A stretch of 64,000 bases of DNA, taken from Actinopolyspora biskrensis. Lineage in GTDB: Bacteria; Actinomycetota; Actinomycetes; Mycobacteriales; Pseudonocardiaceae. The stretch is taken from NCBI RefSeq assembly GCF_013408175.1, contig NZ_JACBYW010000007.1, positions 203,894 through 267,893 on the forward strand, read 5' to 3'. This document shows positions 1 through 8,032 of this stretch, one piece after another. The position numbers were made by a program, and so were the translations under genes. The notes under the pieces were generated by a model, which worked only from the letters and a program-made list of their open reading frames with translations, was not told the DNA's origin and did not search any database. Within the stretch, counting starts at the first letter, position 1. The number at the start of each line of letters is the position of its first letter.

Positions 1-171
1 CGTGGCCGACGTGGCTTCGGTGACCGTGGTCGGGTCCCACCGCTTTCCCGAAGCCCCGATCTCGGAGAAGTCCTCGTGCAGCAGTCTCCGCACTGCCTCG
101 GGGTCGCCGCGCACGGCCGGATCCAGCAGTTCGAGCTCGTGCGCGACGACCGCGTCGAGGTCCGGGTCCAT
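1..171 (-). CDS. DUF4440 / NTF2-like protein, 3' part missing
   Basis: The N-terminal 57 codons of a minus-strand gene run off the left edge. The start (MDPDLDAVVAHELELL) and the later segment HEDFSEIGASGKRWD resemble small NTF2-fold DUF4440 proteins, in which an N-terminal helix precedes a 'DDFxEIGxSG' strand. Such proteins are usually about 120 residues, so roughly half is visible. There is no Shine-Dalgarno, but TACGAT lies 6 bases upstream of the ATG, which suggests a leaderless mRNA. The substrate, if any, cannot be told. Confidence 0.7.
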   Translation of the reverse strand, partial: MDPDLDAVVAHELELLDPAVRGDPEAVRRLLHEDFSEIGASGKRWDPTTVTEATSAT

Positions 172-177
172 GCGGTG

Positions 178-183
178 ATCGTA
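178..183 (-). promoter_or_regulatory. Putative -10 (TACGAT) for a leaderless mRNA
   Basis: TACGAT on the minus strand matches actinobacterial TANNNT and ends 6 bases before the ATG at 171, so transcription would begin at or next to the start codon. No clear -35 was seen. Confidence 0.35.
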
Positions 184-222
184 TCCGGTGCCGCCGTCCC
201 CACGCCGCTGTGCGATGGGGGC

Positions 223-615
223 TCACATCCGTGTGGAGTGCTCCGGCTCGACGTAGACGATCACCCGGTGGTCGCCCGGCTGGTGGTACGGGTACTCGTC
301 CGCGTCCATGTACTTCTTCGCCAGCTTGTTGATGAAGGTGTTGTCCGGATCGTCCTCCACCCGGGCGACCTTTCCGCGGATCTCGATGTAGCGGTAGGGC
401 TGTTCGGGGTCCAGTGCGGAAAGAGCCAGCCGCGGCTCCCGCTGCAGGTTGCGGTACTTCTGGCGGGTGGTGGTCTGGCTGAACTTGACGTACCGGCCGT
501 CCCAGTCGATCCACACCGGACTCGACTGCGGTTCCCCCTTCGGACCGGTCGTCGCGATGTGGGCGAACGAGCGCTTGTTCAGAATGTCCTCGAGATCCTG
601 CGGAACCACGGGCAC
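223..615 (-). CDS. PPOX-class F420/flavin-dependent oxidoreductase
   Basis: A 130-residue split-barrel protein of the pyridoxamine 5'-phosphate oxidase-like family, which in actinobacteria commonly binds F420 or a flavin and reduces small molecules. The typical order is visible: an N-terminal helix (VPQDLEDILNKRSFAHIAT), then GEPQSSPVWIDWDG, the cofactor-contacting FSQTTTRQKYRNL, and the later IEIRGKVARVEDD strand. I chose the GTG at 615 because GGAGGGGAG precedes it by 5 bases; the frame stays open upstream but that part looks non-coding. Substrate unknown. Confidence 0.85.
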   Translation of the reverse strand: MPVVPQDLEDILNKRSFAHIATTGPKGEPQSSPVWIDWDGRYVKFSQTTTRQKYRNLQREPRLALSALDPEQPYRYIEIRGKVARVEDDPDNTFINKLAKKYMDADEYPYHQPGDHRVIVYVEPEHSTRM

Positions 616-710
616 GGTGTTCTCCCCTCCGTTGTGCCAACGCCTGGAATCGACCCCGAGATTACCCGAAGTAGTCGCTTGTGCCCGCAAGGAAATCGCC
701 GGTGGGTCGC

Positions 711-760
711 CACCCGATGTCGGGACACCCGCTCGCGAGACCGCGGGAGGTTCCACCAGG
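711..760 (+). repeat. Dispersed intergenic repeat, copy A
   Basis: This copy starts with the shared core CACCCGATGTCGGGA and continues with CCCGCTCGCGAGACCGCGG. That second half closely matches copy B at 14017-14066. It lies between the PPOX gene and the AmiE-like gene. Copies C and D are at 52922-52971 (minus) and 37487-37537. Confidence 0.5.
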
Positions 761-797
761 TGAGTGTCCTGTCAACCGGAACGGGGAGCTCTCCCGC

Positions 798-2546
798 TCA
801 GCGTTGGGCGACCAGGAATCCGGAACCGGTCAGACCGCTCGGGTCGGCTTCCCCGTCGAGCAGCTTCTCCCCTCCGGAGGTCAGCTTTATCCCGTCCAGG
901 TACACGCCGCGCCCGACGTAGCGCTCGTCCGGGGAGAAGCGCCAACGCACCAGCAGCGAGTCCGACTCGCCGCCGGGGACCGTGCCGCGCACTCTCCACC
1001 AGGAGCGGTGCCCGGAGCCTGCCAGTTCGGTGACCGGGCCGCGCGGGGCTCCGCGGCCGCGCACGTGCAGGGGAACGGGCTGCCAGCTGTCCCCGCCGTC
1101 CCGGCTGTACTCGAGCCGGAGCGGATCCGCTCCGTCCGGGTCGCGCTGGGTGTCCACGAAGGCGTCGAAGGAGACCCGCACCCGTCCGTCGGCCCGCACC
1201 CGGTCGGTGGTGAGCGTGGCCTCGGTTTCCGTGCTGCCGCCACCGGTGAACCAGGCGGTCGGGCCGTGACGTGGTTCCACGGACATCGAACGGGCCAGCC
1301 CTTCGGCCAGCTCGACGCGGGCCGGATTGTTCGACCCCCACTCCCGCGAGGGATGCACCCGGTTGGTGAGCAGTACGGCCATCGAACGCGAGGCGGGGTC
1401 CAGCACCATCGAAGTCCCCGTGTACCCGGTGTGTCCCGCCGTACGTGGCCCGGTCAACCCGGCCATGTACCAGCGCTGCCCCAGCTCGAACCCGAGACCG
1501 TGGGAGTGCTCGGGGAACTCGCTGTTGTAGTCGGTCAGCATCAGTTCGACGCTGCGCTCCCGCAGTATCCGCGCTCCCCCGTAGCTGCCCCCGTTGAGGA
1601 CGGCCTGCCCGAGCACGGCCAGGTCCCGTGCGGTGGAGAAGATCCCCGCGTGCCCGGCCACACCCCCGAGCGACCACGCGTTCTCGTCGTGCACCCTGCC
1701 GCGCAGCATCCCGCGCGAGGGCTGTCGCTGGTACTCCGTGGCCGCGATCCGGTCCGCTTCGGACCGGGGAGGGAGATAGCCGGTGTCCCGCATGCCCAGC
1801 GGCTCCGTTATCCGTTCCCGTACCATCCGGTCCAGCGACTTTCCGGAGACCCGCTCGACCAGCTCACCGAGCACGATCATGTTCGGGTCCGAGTAGTTGT
1901 AGCTGCTGCCCGGTTCGTTCACCGGCTCCAGCCCCATCACGTGGGGGACGCGTTCCTCGGCGGGCAGCTCCCACAGGCGCACCACGGACTGCAGCCCCGA
2001 GGTGTGGGTCAGCAGTTGGCGCACGGTTATCCCGGACTTTCCGTGGTTGCCGAACTCGGGCAGATACCGCGCCGCGGGCTCCTCCAGCTCCACCCGGCCC
2101 CGTTCGACCTGCTGGAGAACGGCGACCGAGGTGAACAGCTTCGTCATCGAGGCGATGTCGAAGATGGTCGAGGTCTCGGCCTTCTCGCGTTCCGCCGGGG
2201 GGAGTTCGGTGCCCGCGTCGTCGGAGTAGCGCAACTCGTAGCCCGCCGCCTCGTGGCTGACCACCCGGCCGTTGTGCGCCACCAGGCTCACGGCCCCGCC
2301 GTACATCGGGTGCTGCCGTCCGGGGACCTCCTCGGTCCAGTCGGCGATCTTCCGGGTGGCCGTGACGAGCGGCCACGGGGCCAGGCCCGCCTCCCGCGGC
2401 GACGAGTCGCGCAGCCGGGTGTCGGCCGGGGCGAACCCCTCCTTCGGCAGGTCGAACCTGCCTTCTCCGCGCGTGGTGGAGGAAGCCGCGCAGGTGGTGA
2501 CGGCCAGCATCGAAACCAGCACCGTTGCCAACATCGGTTTGCGCAT
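798..2546 (-). CDS. Exported serine hydrolase, beta-lactamase class C fold (AmiE/YbbE-like)
   Basis: A 582-residue exported protein with an N-terminal signal sequence and a Cys at the end of the hydrophobic segment (AVTTC), so possibly a weak lipobox. The catalytic domain spans about residues 45-400 and has SMTK (nucleophile Ser near 133), YSD near 217, and HTGYTGTS as the KTG-like box. The last 150 residues form a separate, probably beta-rich domain of unknown role. In Bacillus subtilis a protein of this fold, AmiE, removes the peptide from N-acetylmuramic acid and is encoded beside NagZ and NamZ, as here. The amidase assignment comes from that context; esterase or DD-peptidase activity is possible. 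The ATG follows GAGGTG closely; an in-frame GTG lies 2 codons upstream. Confidence 0.8.
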   Translation of the reverse strand: MRKPMLATVLVSMLAVTTCAASSTTRGEGRFDLPKEGFAPADTRLRDSSPREAGLAPWPLVTATRKIADWTEEVPGRQHPMYGGAVSLVAHNGRVVSHEAAGYELRYSDDAGTELPPAEREKAETSTIFDIASMTKLFTSVAVLQQVERGRVELEEPAARYLPEFGNHGKSGITVRQLLTHTSGLQSVVRLWELPAEERVPHVMGLEPVNEPGSSYNYSDPNMIVLGELVERVSGKSLDRMVRERITEPLGMRDTGYLPPRSEADRIAATEYQRQPSRGMLRGRVHDENAWSLGGVAGHAGIFSTARDLAVLGQAVLNGGSYGGARILRERSVELMLTDYNSEFPEHSHGLGFELGQRWYMAGLTGPRTAGHTGYTGTSMVLDPASRSMAVLLTNRVHPSREWGSNNPARVELAEGLARSMSVEPRHGPTAWFTGGGSTETEATLTTDRVRADGRVRVSFDAFVDTQRDPDGADPLRLEYSRDGGDSWQPVPLHVRGRGAPRGPVTELAGSGHRSWWRVRGTVPGGESDSLLVRWRFSPDERYVGRGVYLDGIKLTSGGEKLLDGEADPSGLTGSGFLVAQR

Positions 2547-2661
2547 CCCCACCTCGCAGGATCTCGTTTCACCGAGGTTCTCGCTCGAATCGATGACCGG
2601 GTTTCTCGTGTTCTCCGGCGCTGCAGGCCCCGAAGCGGGTCACCCGAACGGAAAACTCCAA

Positions 2662-3948
2662 TCAGCGGTACAGCAGGTACGGGTCGCGTGCACGTCGGAA
2701 CCCGGCGAGCTCGGCGCGCCAGGCCCCCACGATCTCGGCGGTGTCCGCGCCCCTGTCGACCATGTTCCGCAGCCGGGCCGAGCCGGTGAGCAGATCTATC
2801 CAGTTGTCCGGGCGCCACCCGAACGCGTCCGGGTAGAGCTGCCTGGCGTGCACGATCATGGCCACCGCCGTGCGGATCGCGTCGAAGTCCCCGTCGCCGG
2901 TGCGGTGGATCCGCACCCCACCGCACGTGGAGCCCTCGTGCTTGGAGAAGGTCGGGACGAAGTAGGTCTCGCGGAAGAACACGCCGGGAAGTCCCGCGGC
3001 GTTGAGTCGCTCGGCCCACCGCCAGTCGACCCCGGGGGCACCGATCGTCTCGAAGGGGCGGGTCGTCCCCCTGCCCTCCGAGAACACCGTTCCCTCGAAC
3101 ATCCCCGCGCCCGGATACACCGCCGCCGTGTCCGGGGTGGGCACGTTGGGGCTGGGGGCGATCCAGGGCAGCCCCGTGTCGGCGAAGCGCAGCCCCCGCG
3201 ACCAGCCGCGTGCTTCGACCACGTCCAGTCGCGGCAGGCTCGCGTTCTCGTCCTTCGGCAGGAACTCCGCGTCGAACATGCGGGCGAGTTCCCCGACGGT
3301 CATGCCGTGCTGCTGGGCCACGGGAAGCTCGCCGACCCCGGAGGTGAACTCCGGGCGCAGCACCGGGCCGGACGCGGATCCGCCGAGCGGGTTCGGTCTG
3401 TCCAGCACGGTGAAGGACACGTCGGTGCGTACGGCGGCCCGCATCGCCGTGTACATGGTCCAGATGTAGGTGTAGAAGCGCGCTCCCACGTCGGCTATGT
3501 CGAAGACCAGGTGCCGCACCCCGGAGTCGCGCAGCATGCCGGCCAGTTCACCGACGTCGGCACCGTAGGTGTCGTAGACCGGGATCCCGGTGCGCGGGTC
3601 GGTGTGGTCGCCCTCCGACCCCCCGGCCTGCGCGGTTCCCCTGAACCCGTGTTCGGGGCCGAACACCGCGGTCGTGGTGACCCCGTCCGCGGAGTGCATG
3701 TCGTCGACGATGTGCGGAAGTCCCGCCTCCGGGTCCGAGAGCACGGCGGTGGGATTCGCGATCACCCCGACCGGGGTTCCGCGCAGCCGGCGCCACCCCT
3801 CGGCGGCCAGCACGTCGGCGCCGGTGCGCACCCGCTCGCCCGGTGCGCGCCTGCGCTCGGCAGCGGCGCTCGAGGCCCCGCCCACTCCGAGCATCGGTGC
3901 GGTGACCGCGGAGGAGAGCAGAAACCGCCTGCGGTTCAACTCGCTCAT
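2662..3948 (-). CDS. namZ: Exo-beta-N-acetylmuramidase NamZ (DUF1343, GH171)
   Basis: A 428-residue DUF1343 protein. The family member from B. subtilis releases N-acetylmuramic acid from the non-reducing end of peptidoglycan fragments. The N-terminus carries a twin-arginine signal (NRRRFLLSS, then a hydrophobic stretch to about residue 25), so it should be exported folded. Conserved segments include GPEHGFRG, the DPRTGIPVYDTYG region and a C-terminal PDAFGWRPDNWIDLLTGS motif. The ATG at 3948 has GAGGTG 9 bases upstream; a GTG 4 codons earlier is less likely. It begins 13 bases after the nagZ stop, which fits co-transcription and stepwise degradation. Confidence 0.85.
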   Translation of the reverse strand: MSELNRRRFLLSSAVTAPMLGVGGASSAAAERRRAPGERVRTGADVLAAEGWRRLRGTPVGVIANPTAVLSDPEAGLPHIVDDMHSADGVTTTAVFGPEHGFRGTAQAGGSEGDHTDPRTGIPVYDTYGADVGELAGMLRDSGVRHLVFDIADVGARFYTYIWTMYTAMRAAVRTDVSFTVLDRPNPLGGSASGPVLRPEFTSGVGELPVAQQHGMTVGELARMFDAEFLPKDENASLPRLDVVEARGWSRGLRFADTGLPWIAPSPNVPTPDTAAVYPGAGMFEGTVFSEGRGTTRPFETIGAPGVDWRWAERLNAAGLPGVFFRETYFVPTFSKHEGSTCGGVRIHRTGDGDFDAIRTAVAMIVHARQLYPDAFGWRPDNWIDLLTGSARLRNMVDRGADTAEIVGAWRAELAGFRRARDPYLLYR

Positions 3949-3961
3949 GCTGCTGAACACC

Positions 3962-5815
3962 TCACCAGGTCACTCCGTGACCGAACGGGTAACGATCCCT
4001 GCCGGGATGCCGCGGGTCGGGAACCGGCACGGGCAGTTTGCCGACGGGCGAGACCTCGCCGAACAGGACTCGTGCCAGCGATTCCACGGACACGGTGCGG
4101 TGCGAGTAGGTGGTCAACCACGTGCGTACCTGTTCGGCGTGGGCGGCGTCGTAGGGATCGCGCACGGCCACGGCGATCACCGGGGTGTTCGTCTCGCCCA
4201 GCGAACGCACGAGGTCGCGTTGCGCCGAGTTGGCCTCCTTCCAGGCCGCGCTGGTCAACACGATCACCGCTTCGTGCTGCCGAGCCCGTGCCGTCACCCT
4301 CTCGACGGTTTCGCCGTCGGGCGAGGACCCCGTCGGAAGGGCTTCCGCGCGGGGACCGCGCTCCCGCACCAGCCGGGCGAGTTCCGCCACCGTGTCCGCG
4401 CCCCAGCCGGTGACCAGCACGTCGCCCGGTCGTTCCCGCATCGGGAGCAGTCCGGAGTCGTTGCGCAGCACGGTGACGGTGGAGTCGGTGATCCGCCGCG
4501 CCCGGCGCGCGTTCCGCTCGCTGCCGACCGCACGTCCGACCGCACCCGGGTCCACCAGCGGGTCGTCGAACAGCCCGCGCCGGTCCTTCATCCGCAGGAT
4601 CCGCGTCACGCTGCGGTCGATGTCCCGCTCGGACAACTCGCCCGAGCGCACCGCCGCGATGACGGACTCGATGGCGGCCGACAGGTCACGTGGCATCAAC
4701 AGCTGGTCCGCCCCGGCGCGGAACGCCAGTACCGACACCGGTTCGTTCGGGTGCAGTTCGAGCACCCCTTCCATGCGCAGCGAATCGGTGATCACCACGC
4801 CCTCGAAGCCGAGTTCCTCGCGGAGCATGCCGGTGAGGATCTCCCGGGAGAGGGTGGCCGGTTCTCCCGAGTCGTCGAGCCGGGGGAACTTGATGTGGGC
4901 CGTCATCACCGAGTCCGTTCCCGCGTCGATGGCGGTCCGGAAGGGCGGGGCGTCCAGCCGTCTCCACTGCTCCGCGGTGTGGTCGATCACGGGCAGCGAG
5001 GTGTGGCTGTCCACGGAGGTGTCGCCGTGGCCGGGGAAGTGCTTGACGGTCGCGGAGACGGTGTCCACCGCGGATCCGAAGTCCTGGTGACCGTGTACCT
5101 GGGCGCGGGTCAGCCTGGCGACGAGTTCCGGGTCGGAGCCGAACGAGCGGACCCCGATCACCGGGTTCTCCGGGTTGACGTTGACGTCCCCCACGGGAGC
5201 GAAGTTCTGGGTGATCCCCATGGCACGCAGTTCCCGTCCGGTTATGCCCGCGGCCCGTGCGGCCCGGTGCGGATCGCGCGCGGCGCCGAGAGCCATGTTG
5301 CCCGGCAGCGCGGTCGCCGGTTCGCCGATGCGTGTGACCGCTCCCTGCTCCTGGTCGGTCGCGATGGTCAGCGGAATCCCCGCACCCGAATCCAGCGCGG
5401 TCCGCTGGAGGTCGTTGGACAGCTCCGCGATCTGTCGCGGTTCCCGCAGGCTGTCGGTCCAGGAGAAGTGGATGATTCCACCGAGCTGGAACTCGCGCAC
5501 CACCTCGGCCGGGGTGTCGACTCCGTAGTCCTCCCGGTTGCCCGGGTGAGGTGAGTCGGCGGTGGAGCCGTGGGCGACCGTGACGAAAAGCTGGCCCACC
5601 TTCTGGCGCAACGACATGGCCGCGAGGATGCTGCTCACCCGGTCGGGGACGGGCCCTTCCGCGGAGTGATCCGTCGGCGCGGAAGTCTTCCCGGGGGAGG
5701 CCCGGTCTGCGTGGGGCGAGGAGGGATCGGTGCTGTTCGTCGATCGCACGGCCCCCAGCGTCACGGTTCCGAGTGCCGCTGCCATCAGGTGGCGTCTGCC
5801 TAACATCCAGGGCAC
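3962..5815 (-). CDS. nagZ: Exported beta-N-acetylglucosaminidase, GH3 (NagZ-type)
   Basis: A 617-residue glycoside hydrolase family 3 enzyme that removes GlcNAc from muropeptides. The N-terminus (GRRHLMAAALGTVTLGA) is a twin-arginine signal, so this is an extracytoplasmic form like B. subtilis NagZ and unlike the cytoplasmic E. coli enzyme. The GH3 signature KHFPGHGDTSVDSH (catalytic His/Asp dyad) and the nucleophile segment VITDSLRMEGV are intact. A second alpha/beta domain follows from about residue 400. The GTG at 5815 has GGGAGG 5 bases upstream; the open frame before it has no start signal. It is first of the three-gene set. Confidence 0.88.
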   Translation of the reverse strand: MPWMLGRRHLMAAALGTVTLGAVRSTNSTDPSSPHADRASPGKTSAPTDHSAEGPVPDRVSSILAAMSLRQKVGQLFVTVAHGSTADSPHPGNREDYGVDTPAEVVREFQLGGIIHFSWTDSLREPRQIAELSNDLQRTALDSGAGIPLTIATDQEQGAVTRIGEPATALPGNMALGAARDPHRAARAAGITGRELRAMGITQNFAPVGDVNVNPENPVIGVRSFGSDPELVARLTRAQVHGHQDFGSAVDTVSATVKHFPGHGDTSVDSHTSLPVIDHTAEQWRRLDAPPFRTAIDAGTDSVMTAHIKFPRLDDSGEPATLSREILTGMLREELGFEGVVITDSLRMEGVLELHPNEPVSVLAFRAGADQLLMPRDLSAAIESVIAAVRSGELSERDIDRSVTRILRMKDRRGLFDDPLVDPGAVGRAVGSERNARRARRITDSTVTVLRNDSGLLPMRERPGDVLVTGWGADTVAELARLVRERGPRAEALPTGSSPDGETVERVTARARQHEAVIVLTSAAWKEANSAQRDLVRSLGETNTPVIAVAVRDPYDAAHAEQVRTWLTTYSHRTVSVESLARVLFGEVSPVGKLPVPVPDPRHPGRDRYPFGHGVTW

Positions 5816-6461
5816 GGTGACCTCCCGGTTACCGCGAGCGGCCTCGCGCCGCACCACCGTGGCCGATCTCGGCGTGTGGCCCCGGCCGCAACTGTTCCAC
5901 CGGATACCCGGTCGAACTCGTAAGCTACCCACGGACGATCGGGCGGTCAACGTTACGCGCCGGAACAGTTACCCGGGGTTTCGAAGCGCGGTGGCGGAAC
6001 GAGAACACGGGGGTTCAACCGGAGTGGGAGCTCAACCGGGGGCAGCGGGGAGGGCGCGCACGAACGACGGCGCCCGCCGGTTCGACCGACGAGCGCCGCC
6101 CCCTGGCGCGAACTTGCGGGGTACCAAGCGCGTTCTCATCGTCGTATCCTGCGGGCTCGGCGTCCGGCGTCCCGGTACGCAACCCTGAGAACGACCTTGC
6201 CTTTATTCAGCGGCTGCGCGTGGGTTCCCGCCATCGCGCACGGAGCCCTGTGGAGGACGTTGTTTCTCCTCCACAACGTCCCTGTTCAGGGGTCCGTACT
6301 TCCTTTGTAGGCCGTGATGCGCGTCACCGCAAGGCCTGGCGGGGATTTCCCCCGATTGTTTTCGGAGGCTCGGCGGATCGGTTCGCTCGGGTGGTCACGC
6401 GGCGGTGTGAGCCGTTCGGGTCGGCGTCGACTCCGCCGGGTGCCCGAACGCCTCCGGCCGA
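5816..6461. other. Intergenic region upstream of nagZ with overlapping inverted repeats
   Basis: No convincing gene in 646 bases. Both neighbours are on the minus strand, so this holds the end of the HAD-IB transcript and the promoter for the nagZ set. Overlapping arms occur at 6249-6257/6267-6275 and 6255-6263/6273-6281, and a short palindrome follows at 6280-6291. The two hairpins share bases and cannot form together, as in an attenuator, but no leader peptide was identified. Confidence 0.55.
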
Positions 6462-7307
6462 TCACCTGTAGCGGTGTTTGCGCTGGCGGTGCCACAACCC
6501 GTACCAGGCCGCTCCGGCCGCCGCGGCGCCGACGCCCACCGCGGCGGCCGTGACCGTGGTGGCCGAGGGGGTGGGGAACCGGGCCCGCAGCGAGACCGGG
6601 TGCTCGAAGGCCAGCGAGGGCCAGCCGCGCTGCACGGCTTCCTTGCGCAGCTCGCGGTCGGGGTTGATCACCGTCGGATGCCCCACCAGCTCCAGCAGTG
6701 GAAGGTCGGCTGTCGAGTCAGAGTAAGCGTGGCAGCGGGACAGCTCGTGGCCGTGGCGCCGGGCCGTCTCCTCGACCGCGCGGGCCTTGGCGTCGCCCGA
6801 GCAGTAGAACTCCAGCTCACCCGTGTAGCGCCCGTCCTCGACGCGCATCCGGCTTCCGACCCAGTCCGTGGCCCCCAGCATCCTCGCCATGGGGGCCACG
6901 AACTCCTCCCCGGAGGAGGAGACCAGCACCACGTCGTCGCCGCGCTCCTGGTGCTCGGAGATGAGCTGGGTGGCCTCCTTGTAGACGAGCGGATCGACGA
7001 TGTCGTGCAGGGTCTCCTCGACGATCGCGTCGACCTGCTCCACGTCCCATCCCGCGCACAGCGAGGTCAGATGCGCGCGCATCCGCTCGATCTGGTCGGT
7101 GTCCGCGCCGGCCAGCATGAACACGAACTGCGCGTAGGTGCTTTTGAGCACGGCTCGGCGGTTGATGAGGCCTTCCTGGAAGAACGGTCTGCTGAAGGCG
7201 AGCGTGCTCGACCGCGCGGCAACCGTCCTGTCCAGCTCGAAGTAGGCCGCTGTGCCGGCTGTCGTTTCGCGGGGAGGGGTCTCGGACTCGGTCACGAGTC
7301 CCAGCAT
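6462..7307 (-). CDS. HAD-IB family protein with C-terminal membrane helix and altered nucleophile
   Basis: A 281-residue HAD-superfamily subclass IB protein (SerB-like fold) that sits beside ssd as in mycobacteria (Rv3661 position). Motif I reads YFELDRT: Glu24 replaces the nucleophilic Asp usual in FFDLDxT, while the acid/base Asp26 is kept. Motif II (VLVSSSGEE), a lysine (GDAKA) and motif IV (YSDSTADLPLL) are intact. The C-terminus has a hydrophobic helix (about 250-270) and a basic tail. If the Glu is real, phosphotransfer should be weak or lost. The start follows a weak Shine-Dalgarno; a GTG 4 codons later is possible. Confidence 0.82.
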   Translation of the reverse strand: MLGLVTESETPPRETTAGTAAYFELDRTVAARSSTLAFSRPFFQEGLINRRAVLKSTYAQFVFMLAGADTDQIERMRAHLTSLCAGWDVEQVDAIVEETLHDIVDPLVYKEATQLISEHQERGDDVVLVSSSGEEFVAPMARMLGATDWVGSRMRVEDGRYTGELEFYCSGDAKARAVEETARRHGHELSRCHAYSDSTADLPLLELVGHPTVINPDRELRKEAVQRGWPSLAFEHPVSLRARFPTPSATTVTAAAVGVGAAAAGAAWYGLWHRQRKHRYR

Positions 7308-8032
7308 AGGAGTCTTTCCGACCGCCGGCTCCGTTCGTTCGCGGGGCGGCTCGTCCGGCAGCGGGGTGGGGCACTGTTCGGATCCGGGGAAGCCCGGAAG
7401 GGGCCCGGAGGATTCCTGCGCGGTGATCCCCGCTCCGGAGTGAGTGCGGTGTGTGGTCGTGCCTCACCTGTTCGGACGATCGAGGGCTTCGTTTGAGCGA
7501 GAGTTATTCCTCCTAATGGACGCAACGCGTCCACTAGAGAGGGAGCGATACAGTGGGGAGGTCCGGTGCACCGGACAGTTCAGCCCGACCCCCCGGGGCT
7601 GAACCCAGGATGGCCCCCGTCCCTCCCCCCTGGCGGGGGCCATCCCCCAAACGACTGGCAGGACTTTGCTGTCCCGGTTCGCGTGACGCCGCCGCGCCGA
7701 GGAAGACCAGCGAGCTGTCACCGGTCGAAGGGCAGTCAAGACGCGGCAGAGCCCCGTCAGCTGCCGTACCGGCGAGATGCCCCGAGTTGTCCCCGGTCTT
7801 CTGAGTCGTCCACAACTCGCGGTTCTCCCGCTTTGCGACGGAACGGCCGCTCGGGATCGTGGAGCCGACAGCATCCGTCGTCTGCCCTCGACGGCCTCGT
7901 GGTGCCCGTTCCGGAGCGGGACGGGCCCGTGCCCGTAGCCGTGACCGGTGGTCGCGGTCGGGGCTCTTCGTGCCGCGTCGGGTCGTACGGCGGTGCGCGG
8001 GGACGGTAGTGGGACCACACGGGGAGGTGCGG
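7308..8032. other. Divergent intergenic region with four hairpins
   Basis: 725 bases between divergently read genes and no supported ORF. Perfect inverted repeats occur at 7517-7523/7527-7533, 7561-7568/7569-7576, 7579-7586/7596-7603 and 7608-7619/7634-7645 (12-bp arms, 14-base loop). Both flanking genes read away from here, so these are not simple terminators. A structured leader of ssd or a small RNA is possible. Confidence 0.5.
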
